A stretch of 64,000 nucleotides of DNA from Emticicia fluvialis (GTDB lineage: Bacteria > Bacteroidota > Bacteroidia > Cytophagales > Spirosomataceae): the NCBI RefSeq assembly GCF_024793945.1, contig NZ_JANUSD010000001.1:310001-374000 (forward strand), in the 5' to 3' direction. Shown here piece by piece: positions 42,655-51,793 of the stretch. The number at the start of each line of letters is the position of its first letter. Within the stretch, counting starts at the first letter, position 1. Both the position numbers and the translations under genes were made by a program. The notes under the pieces were generated by a model that was given only the letters and a program-made list of their open reading frames with translations, was not told the origin of the DNA and did no database searches.

Positions 42655-45438
42655 ATGAAAAAGCTCTTCATTTTTCTTCTTTTAGCAACACCAACGCTGG
42701 CGCAAAAAATTACCTTAAAGGGCCTGGTTACCGACTCAGCCTCGGCGCCATTGCAGTATGCCACGGTATTGTTGCTAAGCCCTAAAGACTCATCGCTTAT
42801 TAATTTTGCAAGAACCAACGATAAGGGACTTTTTGAACTTAAAAATCTGAACTCGGCCAATTACCTTTTTAAAATTACTTATGTAGGGCATAAGACCTTT
42901 TATAAGCCAGTTGTACCCGGCGAGGCAACCGCCATAGATATGGGAACCATTAAACTGGAACCCATAAGCCGTGAGCTGGCCGAAATAACCATTAAAGGCG
43001 AAAAAGCGCCGGTGAGTATAAAAGGAGATACTATTGAATTTAATGCCGACTCGTTTAAGGTTAAGCCCAACTCGGTTGTGGAAGACCTGCTGAAGAAATT
43101 ACCGGGTGTTGAAGTGGAAAAAGACGGCACCGTGAAAGCCCAGGGTGAAACCGTAAGGCGTATAACCGTAGACGGAAAAGAGTTTTTTGGACGCGACCCT
43201 AAAATGGCCACCAAAAACCTGCCTGCCGATGCCATAGATAAGGTGCAATTGTATGACAAACGCTCGGACCAGTCTGATTTTACAGGTATAGACGATGGAC
43301 AACGTGAAAAGAACATTAATCTGAAACTGAAAGAAGACCGCAAAAAAGGCGCTTTTGGTAGTATTACTGCTGGCGGTGGGCTCGACGAACGCTACACAGG
43401 CCGCCTGAGTATTAACCGGTTCAATAAAGATAAACAGTTGTCTGTACTGGCAATGGGCAATAATGTAAATCAGCAGGGTTTTTCTATCAATGATTATATG
43501 AATTTCTCGGGCGATTTGATGCGAATGATGGGCGGAAGAGCAGGAGGCGGGCAGCTTCGTCTGGATTTAAGCAGCGGCCAGGATGGCGGGCTACCGCTTA
43601 ATTTTGGTAACAGGCAGAATGGTTTTGTCAGAAACTGGGCCGGAGGTCTGAATTTTAATAATCCACTAAACAAGAAAACAGAAGTAAACGGTAGCTATAT
43701 GTTCAATAACATTAATCAGTTAATTGACAGGAATATAAGCCGCCGAAACTTTTTGCCAAACGGCGACAACTACCTGTCGTTGCAGAACAGTACCCAGAAT
43801 ACGTTGAACGATAACCACCGTCTGAACTTTACTCTCGACCAGAAGCTGGATTCTATGAACTCGCTGAAGTGGTCTTCTTATATTAATTATAACCGCACAA
43901 ATGCCAGTAATTACAGTATAAGCCAGTCGCTTAACAGTAGCAGCGTACTAGAGAACGAAGGTGTCAGAAATAACAGCGGAAGCAACGAAGGGCTAAGTGT
44001 AAACACTAATTTTCTGATGCGTCATAAGTTTAATAAAAAAGGACGGACATTATCAGGCAATATTAATTTTCAGGTTAATAACTCTGATGGTGACGGCGAG
44101 TTAGATGCCCGGAACAAATATTATACTGATGGTAATCTTACCCGAACCGAGAACATCAGGCAAAACAGTGTACGCAAGGCCGACCGGACTAATTACGGCC
44201 TAACTGCCGCTTATACCGAACCTCTGGGCAAGAAGAAATACCTGGAAATAAACTACGCATTCCAGAAAAATGATTACTTGTCTGATGCCCTTGTGAACGA
44301 TATTAAAGATGGAATACCGATTTACAACAAAAAGTTGAGTAACAAATTTGAAAGTAATTTTATTTATAACCGGGTAGGAACCAATTTCAGATTTGTGGAG
44401 AAAAAATATAATTTCTCAACAGGGCTGAGTTTTCAACACGCCAATTTGCGGGGTAAAATGCTGTTGCTTGATGATGATATTTCAAGAAATTTCAGGAATG
44501 TGCTACCCAATTTGCATTTCAGCTATGATTTTCAACAAAGCCAGCGCCTGCGATTTGACTACGAAACCAACCTGCAGGAGCCTGGTATAACACAATTGGC
44601 ACCGATTACTGATAACCGGGACCCCCTGAATATTTATGTGGGTAATCCGAATCTGAAACCAGAGTACTCGCATAGATTGGGCCTCAATTATATGTCGTTC
44701 AATCAATTGAGTTTTACCAATTTCTTTGTGGCCGCCAACCTGATTTATACTACCAATAAAATAAATAATGCGCAGGAAATCAGCTCATCGTTTGTACAGA
44801 CCTCTCGCCCGGTTAATGTGGATGATGACTACCTGTTAACAGGAAACATTAATTACGGTTTCCGTATCAGACCGGTTAAACTAAGAGTTGATTTAAATGA
44901 AAGGGTAATGATGAACAGAGGTATTAACTACATTAACCAGCAGGAGAACCGCACGAAAGGTTTGCAGCTGAACACCAGCGTAAGATTGAGTTATCAACAA
45001 GATAAATTTGATATGTCGGCTGAAGCGCGGGTAGGGTATAATCAGACTCATTATTCAGTAAATAACCAGATGAATCAGGATTATTTCAATAATGTTTTCT
45101 CAACCGACATGAACTGGACCATCACCAAAAACCTGATATTCAGTACAGATTTCGATTATAATACTTATAAAGGTCTAACAGGTGGGTTTAATCAGAATAT
45201 CCCGCTGTGGGGCATGTCTGTTTCTACCTACTTTCTAAAAAACAGACGCGGAGAATTAAAGTTATCAGTTAACGACTTGCTGAATCGTAACACGGGCATC
45301 AGCCGGACGGCCCAGTTGAACTTTGTGCAGGACGAGCGCATCACTACTCTCGGCCGTTACTTCTTGCTAAGTTTTACGTACACTTTAAAAGGATTAAACC
45401 CTGCACAAAGCGGGGGGGTGAGAATAATCTCAAGATAA
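42655..45438 (+). CDS. TonB-dependent-like outer membrane barrel with carboxypeptidase-regulatory domain
   Basis: 927 residues: signal peptide (1-16), a carboxypeptidase-regulatory-like beta-sandwich (about 18-100, starting KITLKGLVTDSASAPLQYATV), a plug domain (about 130-230; VEDLLKKLPGVEVEKDGTV, GKEFFGRDPKMATKNLPADAIDKVQ) and a large 22-strand-like barrel to the C-terminus (SGGVRIISR end). This matches the OMP_b-brl_3 family of Bacteroidota. No SusD partner is next to it, so it is not a classic PUL pair. The substrate is unknown; a Gly/Arg-rich loop (near 280) is a surface feature. Monocistronic. Confidence 0.88.
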   Translation: MKKLFIFLLLATPTLAQKITLKGLVTDSASAPLQYATVLLLSPKDSSLINFARTNDKGLFELKNLNSANYLFKITYVGHKTFYKPVVPGEATAIDMGTIKLEPISRELAEITIKGEKAPVSIKGDTIEFNADSFKVKPNSVVEDLLKKLPGVEVEKDGTVKAQGETVRRITVDGKEFFGRDPKMATKNLPADAIDKVQLYDKRSDQSDFTGIDDGQREKNINLKLKEDRKKGAFGSITAGGGLDERYTGRLSINRFNKDKQLSVLAMGNNVNQQGFSINDYMNFSGDLMRMMGGRAGGGQLRLDLSSGQDGGLPLNFGNRQNGFVRNWAGGLNFNNPLNKKTEVNGSYMFNNINQLIDRNISRRNFLPNGDNYLSLQNSTQNTLNDNHRLNFTLDQKLDSMNSLKWSSYINYNRTNASNYSISQSLNSSSVLENEGVRNNSGSNEGLSVNTNFLMRHKFNKKGRTLSGNINFQVNNSDGDGELDARNKYYTDGNLTRTENIRQNSVRKADRTNYGLTAAYTEPLGKKKYLEINYAFQKNDYLSDALVNDIKDGIPIYNKKLSNKFESNFIYNRVGTNFRFVEKKYNFSTGLSFQHANLRGKMLLLDDDISRNFRNVLPNLHFSYDFQQSQRLRFDYETNLQEPGITQLAPITDNRDPLNIYVGNPNLKPEYSHRLGLNYMSFNQLSFTNFFVAANLIYTTNKINNAQEISSSFVQTSRPVNVDDDYLLTGNINYGFRIRPVKLRVDLNERVMMNRGINYINQQENRTKGLQLNTSVRLSYQQDKFDMSAEARVGYNQTHYSVNNQMNQDYFNNVFSTDMNWTITKNLIFSTDFDYNTYKGLTGGFNQNIPLWGMSVSTYFLKNRRGELKLSVNDLLNRNTGISRTAQLNFVQDERITTLGRYFLLSFTYTLKGLNPAQSGGVRIISR

Positions 45439-45492
45439 TATAGTTTGATTTTTTTTAGTTTGTTAGCAATAGGCAGCCCTGCTTTGGGTTAC

Positions 45493-45720
45493 CTATCTTT
45501 TTTGGTCGTCAAGCATTCTGATATACAGGTCTTCTACTTTTTTTCTGGCCCAGGGCGTTTTTCGGAGAAACGTAAGGCTTGATTTAATGCTTGGGTTGTT
45601 TATAAAACAGTTGACACGTACATGATAGGCCATCTGGTCCCAGCCATGATAATCAACCAGTTCGTTCAGAATTCTCTCTAGGGTTTTGCCATGTAGCGGA
45701 TTATTGGGCTGTTCAAGCAT
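45493..45720 (-). CDS. VF530-family (DUF2132) DNA-binding protein
   Basis: 75 residues matching VF530: LHGKTLERILNELVDYHGWDQMAYHVRVNCF, then NPSIKSSLTFLRKTPWARKKVE. VF530 proteins form a small alpha-helical fold reported to bind DNA. The ATG at 45720 shares one base with the TGA of the helicase gene (TGATG), so it is the last gene of the RRM-helicase-VF530 operon and is likely translated by termination-reinitiation. Confidence 0.82.
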   Translation of the reverse strand: MLEQPNNPLHGKTLERILNELVDYHGWDQMAYHVRVNCFINNPSIKSSLTFLRKTPWARKKVEDLYIRMLDDQKR

Positions 45721-46964
45721 CACTTTTTACCTTTACTTTTTTTACGTTTCATTTCTTCAAACTGCTCAGCTTCTTTCAGTAAGGCCTTTAAATCAGCGGC
45801 AGTTACATCTTTCGAGAAATCTTTGGTAGCTGCATATTCCAATTTATCTAATTCCATTACCTGCACAGGTTTGTTTAAGAAGGCTTCAATTTCAGCCAGA
45901 ATGGGTTTTTCTTCTGCACTGCAAAAAGAAAGTGCATTGCCTTTTTGTGTACCTCGGCCTGTGCGCCCAACCCTGTGTACGTAGTTTTCGGGTACGTCGG
46001 GCAGGTCATAGTTTATTACATAATCAACATTGGGTATATCAATGCCTCTGGCGCTTACATCTGTGGCTATCAGTAGTTTGGTTTCTCCGGTTCTGAAATT
46101 CCCCAGCACTTTCAGCCGGTCTTGTTGTTCTTTATCGCCATGCAGGGTTTCGGCTTTTATGCCAACCCGCTCCATAGCAGCAAGTACACGCTCTGCTCTT
46201 ACTTTGGTACGTACAAATACCAGAATTTTGCTTTCCGGATGCTCATTCACCATGCGTTCAAGAAAGAAACGTTTGTCGTCCATTTCTACAAAAATCACGG
46301 CATGCTGAATGTTCTTGGCCACTTTATCGTTGGGCGATATTTGAATACGGATGGCATTATGCACCAGCGAATAAGCCAGCTTTTTAATGGTTTCGTTAAT
46401 AGTGGCCGAGAAGAAGAGTGTCTGCCGCTTGCGTGGAAGAAAGCGGATTACATCCTGAATGTCTTTAATGAAGCCCAGGTCAAGCATGTGGTCGGCTTCG
46501 TCAAGTATCAGAATCTCCACGTGGTTCAGTTTCAGATGCCCCTGGCTTACCAGGTCAAACATACGGCCGGGTGTGGCTACCAGAATATCAATGCCTTTTT
46601 CGAGTTTTAAAATCTGAGGGTCTTGTTCAACACCACCAAAAAGAGAGAATGTTTTTACTTTTGTTCCCTGGCCAATTTTTTGAAAGACCTCGGTTATTTG
46701 TATTGCCAGCTCACGGGTGGGTACCATCACCAGACAGCGGATGGCGTCAGCCCTTGCGCTTTTCTTGGTGTCGTTTACAAGGTGTAATACCGGAATAGCA
46801 AAAGCTGCGGTTTTGCCCGTGCCCGTTTGTGCAATGGCAAGCACATCTTCTCCGCGTAAAATGGGCGTTATAGATTTATACTGGATATCCGTAGGCTTTT
46901 TAAAGCCCAGTTTTTCCAGATTCTGCTTTATTTCCGGAGCTATTCGGTATTCTTCAAATTTCAT
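45720..46964 (-). CDS. DEAD-box RNA helicase (RhlE-like)
   Basis: 414 residues with all core motifs: Q-motif FKKPTDIQYKSITPIL, Walker A AQTGTGKTAAFAIP, PTRELAIQ, TPGRMFDL, DEAD (ILDEADHMLDLGF), SAT, the second-domain VSARGIDIPNVDYVINYDLP and HRVGRTGRG. The C-terminal tail is Lys-rich. It unwinds RNA in ribosome assembly or decay. Its ATG overlaps the stop of the RRM gene by four bases (ATGA). Confidence 0.94.
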   Translation of the reverse strand: MKFEEYRIAPEIKQNLEKLGFKKPTDIQYKSITPILRGEDVLAIAQTGTGKTAAFAIPVLHLVNDTKKSARADAIRCLVMVPTRELAIQITEVFQKIGQGTKVKTFSLFGGVEQDPQILKLEKGIDILVATPGRMFDLVSQGHLKLNHVEILILDEADHMLDLGFIKDIQDVIRFLPRKRQTLFFSATINETIKKLAYSLVHNAIRIQISPNDKVAKNIQHAVIFVEMDDKRFFLERMVNEHPESKILVFVRTKVRAERVLAAMERVGIKAETLHGDKEQQDRLKVLGNFRTGETKLLIATDVSARGIDIPNVDYVINYDLPDVPENYVHRVGRTGRGTQKGNALSFCSAEEKPILAEIEAFLNKPVQVMELDKLEYAATKDFSKDVTAADLKALLKEAEQFEEMKRKKSKGKK

Positions 46965-47311
46965 TTTTTGTTTCGTTTATCATACCCTTTGCCAATACCT
47001 CTGAACGACCGCTCGATGGTTGCCTTGCCCAAATGGTTTATCTTGAAGTTTTTAACCGGCTTTGGTACCTCTTTCTTTGCCGACAGGCCCACTTCTATTA
47101 CCCGGCCCATCAGTTCGGTGCCATTCAGTTCATGAATAGCGTTTCTCACGGCATCCTCGTCAGGCATATCCACAAAACCAAAGCCTTTATTTTGCCTGGT
47201 AGCTTTATCTTTAACTATTTTTACTGAGGTTACTTCTCCATATTTCTCAAATAAGGCTCTCAGTTCTTTCTCTTTCAGTTTGAAAGGAATACTCCCCACA
47301 AAAATATCCAT
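46961..47311 (-). CDS. RRM-domain RNA-binding protein
   Basis: 116 residues: a single RNA-recognition motif (about 1-80) with RNP2 IFVGSI and RNP1 KGFGFV, followed by a basic tail (KKEVPKPVKNFKINHL, then SFRGIGKGYDKRNKK). Bacterial RRM proteins of this size bind structured RNA. It is the first gene of the operon, overlapping the helicase gene by four bases. Confidence 0.92.
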   Translation of the reverse strand: MDIFVGSIPFKLKEKELRALFEKYGEVTSVKIVKDKATRQNKGFGFVDMPDEDAVRNAIHELNGTELMGRVIEVGLSAKKEVPKPVKNFKINHLGKATIERSFRGIGKGYDKRNKK

Positions 47312-47412
47312 TGTCAGGTAATTATGATTGAGGTGTAAAATTACGAATTTAAAACTGAAAAGCAGAAACAGGACAGAAAAGGAGTGAAGAATACTTAAAA
47401 GAGCCGAAAAAA

Positions 47413-47432
47413 AGCGGGAAGAATTCTCCCCG
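47413..47432 (-). terminator. Terminator of the GT-HAD fusion gene
   Basis: Near-palindromic GCGGGGAGAATTCTTCCCGC on the minus strand, followed by TTTTTTT, 7 bases after the gene's stop. Confidence 0.6.
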
Positions 47433-47439
47433 CCGGCAT

Positions 47440-48819
47440 TTAAAGGGCTACTTCAAGTAGTTTGTTGAATGATGGCTCAGATATAATAATATCGGCATGA
47501 TGGTTTACGAGGTCATCTTTAGAGCAAAAGGCAATGCCCAACCCTGCTTCCTTTATCATCCACAAATCGTTCATGCTGTCGCCTATGGCAATGCAGTTTT
47601 GCATTTGTATGTGGTGTTTCTCCAGTATGGTTATTAATGCATTGGTTTTGCAGATGGTCAGGCGATTTACACTTTTTGCATTATTGAACAGGTAAGAAGG
47701 TATTTTTACTTCGCCGGTAGCAATGCCCTTAGAAAACTCCAGTTCATTGCCAATTGAGAAGTCCATGCCCAGTTTGTTTTTTATATGGTTGGTTACAAAA
47801 TCATAGCTGTCAGAAATGATTCCTATAAAGTACCCCCTTTCTTTCAGCGCTTCAATTACTTCTTTTGTGCCTGGTACAATGGGTATTTCATCTAATACCT
47901 GTATAAGTTCACCATAATTACGCCCTTTTAAAAGCATGGCCACTCTTTTGGTAATAATTACAGGGTCTGTTTCTGAAGACCTTATTTGCATCAGCTCATC
48001 TTTAAAACGGAATTTGTCTGCACATGAATCAATAAAACGCCCCAGCAACAATGTGTTGTCCATATCAAAAACAACCATTTTCTTTAGTTTTCTGAACTGG
48101 CTTTCCAACGAAACTTCCATCTGCGAGCGGATTTCTGTAATTGTACCCAACTCTTCAAAATTAAAGTTTGAGTTATTGCTTGATGCCGCTTTTGAGATAA
48201 TGGTCTGTGCTACCTCCTTACTCATTTTGCCTAATGCCTGCCAGGGCTTGCTTTTGTTCTCTATGTAACCAATCTGCACTTCTTTCATGCGGGCATTCAT
48301 CAGGTGCATGTCTATCAGTATGCCAATATCAACACCGTAATCGTCTCTGAAATCAATTTGCTGCAAAAGACTTTTGCGGCTGGCAATCATTCCGCTAAGG
48401 GGTTGGCTGAAACGGAGCAGGTCCGGAAAAAATATGCTAAGCAAAGGTTTAGCCACCAACTCGGTTACTCTGCCTGCATTGCGGTTAAATGACGACTTGG
48501 CAAAGTCTACTTCTCCTAGCAGGATAGGTTCTGTTAAAAGCCGGATGGTATGATGCGGGTAAGGATTAATATCGCCGTCCAAAAAAACAAGGATGTCATT
48601 TTGTGCAAACAGGGCGCCTTCTCTCATTGATGCCCCTTTGCCTAATTTTGTGCTTGTAAGTACTTTGGCGCCATGCTTCTGGGCTATGGGTACGGTTTTA
48701 TCCAGCGACTTGTCGTCAATCACCAGCACTTCACTTACATGAGGCTGGCTTGCAGCAAAATCAACAACGCTTCCAATTGTTTCTTCTTCATTCAACGTGG
48801 GTATAATAACTGAAATCAT
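47440..48819 (-). CDS. Bifunctional glycosyltransferase-HAD phosphatase fusion (predicted glycosylglycerate synthase)
   Basis: About 459 residues from the ATG at 48819 (a TTG lies 9 codons upstream). Residues about 1-215 are a GT-A glycosyltransferase similar to glucosyl/mannosyl-3-phosphoglycerate synthases (GT81-like): SVIIPTLNEEETIGSVVDF, DDKSLD, FLDGDINPYP, VTELVAKPLLSIFFPDLLRFSQ and the acceptor-side FRDDYGVDIGILIDM. A linker leads to a HAD-IB phosphatase (about 248-459) with FDMDNTLL, ISDSYDFVTNHI, a lysine near ICKTNALI and GDSMNDLWM. The fusion suggests two consecutive steps: sugar transfer to 3-phosphoglycerate, then dephosphorylation to a compatible solute. It is monocistronic. Confidence 0.7.
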   Translation of the reverse strand: MISVIIPTLNEEETIGSVVDFAASQPHVSEVLVIDDKSLDKTVPIAQKHGAKVLTSTKLGKGASMREGALFAQNDILVFLDGDINPYPHHTIRLLTEPILLGEVDFAKSSFNRNAGRVTELVAKPLLSIFFPDLLRFSQPLSGMIASRKSLLQQIDFRDDYGVDIGILIDMHLMNARMKEVQIGYIENKSKPWQALGKMSKEVAQTIISKAASSNNSNFNFEELGTITEIRSQMEVSLESQFRKLKKMVVFDMDNTLLLGRFIDSCADKFRFKDELMQIRSSETDPVIITKRVAMLLKGRNYGELIQVLDEIPIVPGTKEVIEALKERGYFIGIISDSYDFVTNHIKNKLGMDFSIGNELEFSKGIATGEVKIPSYLFNNAKSVNRLTICKTNALITILEKHHIQMQNCIAIGDSMNDLWMIKEAGLGIAFCSKDDLVNHHADIIISEPSFNKLLEVAL

Positions 48820-49134
48820 ATTCTTTGAAGGTTTTTGATTGAACAATTCTATACTGCCTATTAAAAAGTAACCCCCAAAAGGCCGCTCTTGTTACCTTTC
48901 AGTGTGTTTCTTGCTTTGAATGAAGAAAATCAGAATAATAAAAAACTAATGCTACATCAGGAAGGGTGTTGGCTTAATAGGTTGGTTGTGAGGTTTTTAT
49001 GAAGTATTTGGGCTGCCGGAGTTAACATGACAGGCAGCCCGATTAATTTTTCCTTAAGAATGACCACGCACCCAGATATACAAGTATGGCTGTTGCAGCT
49101 TTTTTAGAGCAACAAGGTAAAATCGTCTTTAAAG
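48820..49134. other. Intergenic stretch without a gene
   Basis: About 315 bases between the fusion gene and the GLPGLI gene. It has no plausible coding frame or tRNA. It contains one GGGCTGCC/GGCAGCCC inverted repeat (49010-49040). Confidence 0.5.
49010..49040. repeat. Isolated 8-bp inverted repeat
   Basis: GGGCTGCC-(15)-GGCAGCCC followed on the plus strand by GATTAATTTTT. It could be an extra terminator in either direction; function unclear. Confidence 0.4.
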
Positions 49135-49162
49135 CACAAAAGAGACAAGAGCCTCCTTTGTG
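49135..49162 (-). terminator. Terminator of the GLPGLI gene
   Basis: On the minus strand CACAAAGGAG-(8)-CTCTTTTGTG, a 10-bp stem with one G-U pair, 6 bases after the stop codon. Confidence 0.6.
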
Positions 49163-49168
49163 TAATTA

Positions 49169-49912
49169 TTAGTTGTTTCTGATAATAAACCTGGCACCAT
49201 TAGCGCCGGGTTGCATGCCCATTTCTTTCATGTAATCGTCGCGGATTTTCTTAAACTCCCTGGCAGTAACTTTTTTGCCTCCTGATGGTGTTTTTATTTC
49301 ATTGGTAAGTTTTTTCAACTCTACTTTTTTGGCTGTTATAATGGTGCTGCCTTCGTTCAGGTTCACTTCAAGAATGGTACCGGGCAGGCCGTAGAAATTC
49401 TGTGGGCCTGCAGGGCTTATCAGGCTTTCGGTATACCAGGCTACTACATCCTGCCTGGCCTCTTCATTATAAAAAGATGCTTTTTTGCAGGTGTAATCCA
49501 GTATTTTTTTGGTTTCGTCATGAAACCTCCACGGATTGGTCTTCAGAGAGTCTTCTATTCTGAATTTTTTTCCTGCAAAATCGGTAACAGTAATGAACTG
49601 CGACACCTCAAAGTCGCGGTACAAGTCTAATTGCGGGCGCGTGAAGCGCATCGTCACATTGCTGCCACCTACCGAACTGTTAACCTCGTCAGTGTCTTCG
49701 TCAATATTGGTATAGAACGATTTTACAGGTGTAAAGTACAACCGGTTTTTACTGGTTCTGAACTCGGGTATCATGCTTTTTATAGACTCCTGGTCTTTAC
49801 CTATGCTTTTGTGCATATTTACCTTGAATTCGTAGTCTATGATACCTTCCTGTAATTGTGCCATAGTTAAATGGCTGATAAGCAGTGTAATAAATAAGAA
49901 TAACTTTTTCAT
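49169..49912 (-). CDS. GLPGLI family exported protein
   Basis: 247 residues: signal peptide (1-18, ending TMAQ), then the GLPGLI fold with the family tag FYGLPGTILEV (about 173-183) and the preceding TKKILDYTCKKASF and VAWYTESLISPAGPQ. The family is almost restricted to Bacteroidota, is exported, and is of unknown function. A TACTTTTG box (49938-49945) lies upstream; monocistronic. Confidence 0.9.
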   Translation of the reverse strand: MKKLFLFITLLISHLTMAQLQEGIIDYEFKVNMHKSIGKDQESIKSMIPEFRTSKNRLYFTPVKSFYTNIDEDTDEVNSSVGGSNVTMRFTRPQLDLYRDFEVSQFITVTDFAGKKFRIEDSLKTNPWRFHDETKKILDYTCKKASFYNEEARQDVVAWYTESLISPAGPQNFYGLPGTILEVNLNEGSTIITAKKVELKKLTNEIKTPSGGKKVTAREFKKIRDDYMKEMGMQPGANGARFIIRNN

Positions 49913-49937
49913 CTGATTGATTTTGAAATGGTTTCAG

Positions 49938-49945
49938 CAAAAGTA
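49938..49945 (-). promoter_or_regulatory. -7 promoter box (TACTTTTG) of the GLPGLI gene
   Basis: TAnnTTTG match on the minus strand, 25 bases before the ATG. Confidence 0.5.
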
Positions 49946-50107
49946 GATTGTATGCACCTGACCAGAGGTTAATCATTATTGAAATAATGTTAATTAAGGT
50001 TAAAAAATAGACAGGAAACCAAAATTGTGGATTAATTTTGATTTTATAAACACAGCAAATCACTACACAAAAAGATTAAAGTACGCATTAACTAACCATT
50101 ACAGACT

Positions 50108-51781
50108 TTGGGCACCGGAATAAAAAGCAGAACACAATTTGTATTGATATGCGTAAGCTTATTGGTGCTCACGCTGTTTAATGTATTCTGGCTAAAACAG
50201 AACTACAACGAGCAGAAACGAAATCTGCAGAAAGATATCAACAATAATTTTGAGAAAACTGTCTCTGCCATGCAGGATTCTCTGATTAAGAGACAGGTTG
50301 ACTCTTCATTGAAATTGAATGTTAATAAAGAATTATTGACGTCTAAAAGAAAAACTAAATATAAAAGGCCTATGAAAAAGGCCTCTGATTCGGTCTTTGA
50401 TGAAATAAAAAGTATTTATCTGAGTGGCAGGCAAAACCCTTCAGGGTTAATACCCGGCGAGGCAAGAAGACCAAACACAATGAGCATCTATACCAGGGAA
50501 ATGAATGCATTTGACTCTGTTGGCCGGGATATGCTGATAAAGATGATACACTCAATAAAACTGGATTCAAGCCGCAGGAACATCAGAATACAGTTTAAGT
50601 CAGACTCTACCATGACAATGAATCTGCCGAGTAATGCGTTTAACGCGCAACCAAAACGAGTGATGTTTGTTTCGGGTGTGAAGTATGATTCAGTTATTAC
50701 AAAAGAAAAAGTGAATTTGAGCCGCATCTATATAAAACCCAACACCCCCCGGAAAAAGAAAGCCAGCCAGCCACCCAATGTAATAATCAATCTGCTGACT
50801 GATACACTTAAAACTAAGGAGATAACCGCCAGATACAAAACGAGATTATTAAAGCAGCAAATTACGCTGCCTTTTAAAGTGGAAGTGGCTCAGAGGTCAA
50901 AGGCTGACACGACAGCTGAAATCAGAGCTGGCGTTCCTTTTGGCAGTCTGCTATATCAGGCTAACTTTGCCGATGCCCATTGGTACCTTACTCAACAGAT
51001 TTTTCCTCAGATACTTTTCTCTTTGTTTCTGATAACTATTACCGGTCTCTCATTCTGGCTTATTTACAGAAATCTTCAAAAGCAAAACCGCCTGACAGCC
51101 CTGAAAAACGATTTTGTAAGCAACATAACCCATGAACTGAAAACCCCTATTGCCACCGTAAGCGTAGCCATTGAGGCCCTGAGTAACTTTAATGTGTTGC
51201 AGAACCCGACCCAGACGAAGGAATACCTCGAAATCTCAATAAATGAGTTGAACCGGCTATCAATATTAGTTGACAAGGTTTTGAAAATGAGTGTTTTTGA
51301 GCAGAAAGAACTGGTGCTAAATACTGACACCGTTAATTTCAGAAGTTTGGTTGAAAGCGTATTGTCTACCATGAAACTACAATTTGAAAAATGCCGGGCG
51401 CATGTGAATTTTGATTTACTTGGGGAACAATTTGAAATAACGGGCGATTCAATTCACCTTACCAACGTGGTTTATAATCTGCTTGAGAACGCCCTTAAGT
51501 ATAGCGCTGACCCCCAGATAAATGTACTGTTGCAGGCCCATGACCAGCAACTGCAACTAAGTATAAAAGACAACGGCATTGGTATTTCAGAGGAGTTTCT
51601 GCCTAAGATTTTCGACAAGTTTTTCAGAGTACCCACCGGTAATGTGCATAATATTAAAGGCTATGGCCTTGGGCTTAGTTATGTGAAAAATGTAGTAGAG
51701 CACCACAATGGCACTATTAAAGTAAACAGTAAAATAGATGAGGGCAGTACTTTTATACTGGCACTACCACTAAAGACTTAA
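50108..51781 (+). CDS. Two-component sensor histidine kinase (TTG start)
   Basis: 557 residues. First transmembrane helix about 10-29, a large basic, Ser/Lys-rich periplasmic part (30-300), second helix about 302-322, then HisKA with phospho-acceptor H342 (ITHELKTPIATVSVAIEAL) and a HATPase domain with N box NVVYNLLENALKY, G1 DNGIGIS and G2 GYGLGLSYV. No ATG exists between the upstream in-frame stop (50093) and the first helix, so the TTG at 50108 is the likely start. Thirteen bases upstream of its response regulator; they form one operon. The signal is unknown. Confidence 0.9.
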   Translation: MGTGIKSRTQFVLICVSLLVLTLFNVFWLKQNYNEQKRNLQKDINNNFEKTVSAMQDSLIKRQVDSSLKLNVNKELLTSKRKTKYKRPMKKASDSVFDEIKSIYLSGRQNPSGLIPGEARRPNTMSIYTREMNAFDSVGRDMLIKMIHSIKLDSSRRNIRIQFKSDSTMTMNLPSNAFNAQPKRVMFVSGVKYDSVITKEKVNLSRIYIKPNTPRKKKASQPPNVIINLLTDTLKTKEITARYKTRLLKQQITLPFKVEVAQRSKADTTAEIRAGVPFGSLLYQANFADAHWYLTQQIFPQILFSLFLITITGLSFWLIYRNLQKQNRLTALKNDFVSNITHELKTPIATVSVAIEALSNFNVLQNPTQTKEYLEISINELNRLSILVDKVLKMSVFEQKELVLNTDTVNFRSLVESVLSTMKLQFEKCRAHVNFDLLGEQFEITGDSIHLTNVVYNLLENALKYSADPQINVLLQAHDQQLQLSIKDNGIGISEEFLPKIFDKFFRVPTGNVHNIKGYGLGLSYVKNVVEHHNGTIKVNSKIDEGSTFILALPLKT

Positions 51782-51793
51782 TCGGATTCAGCA

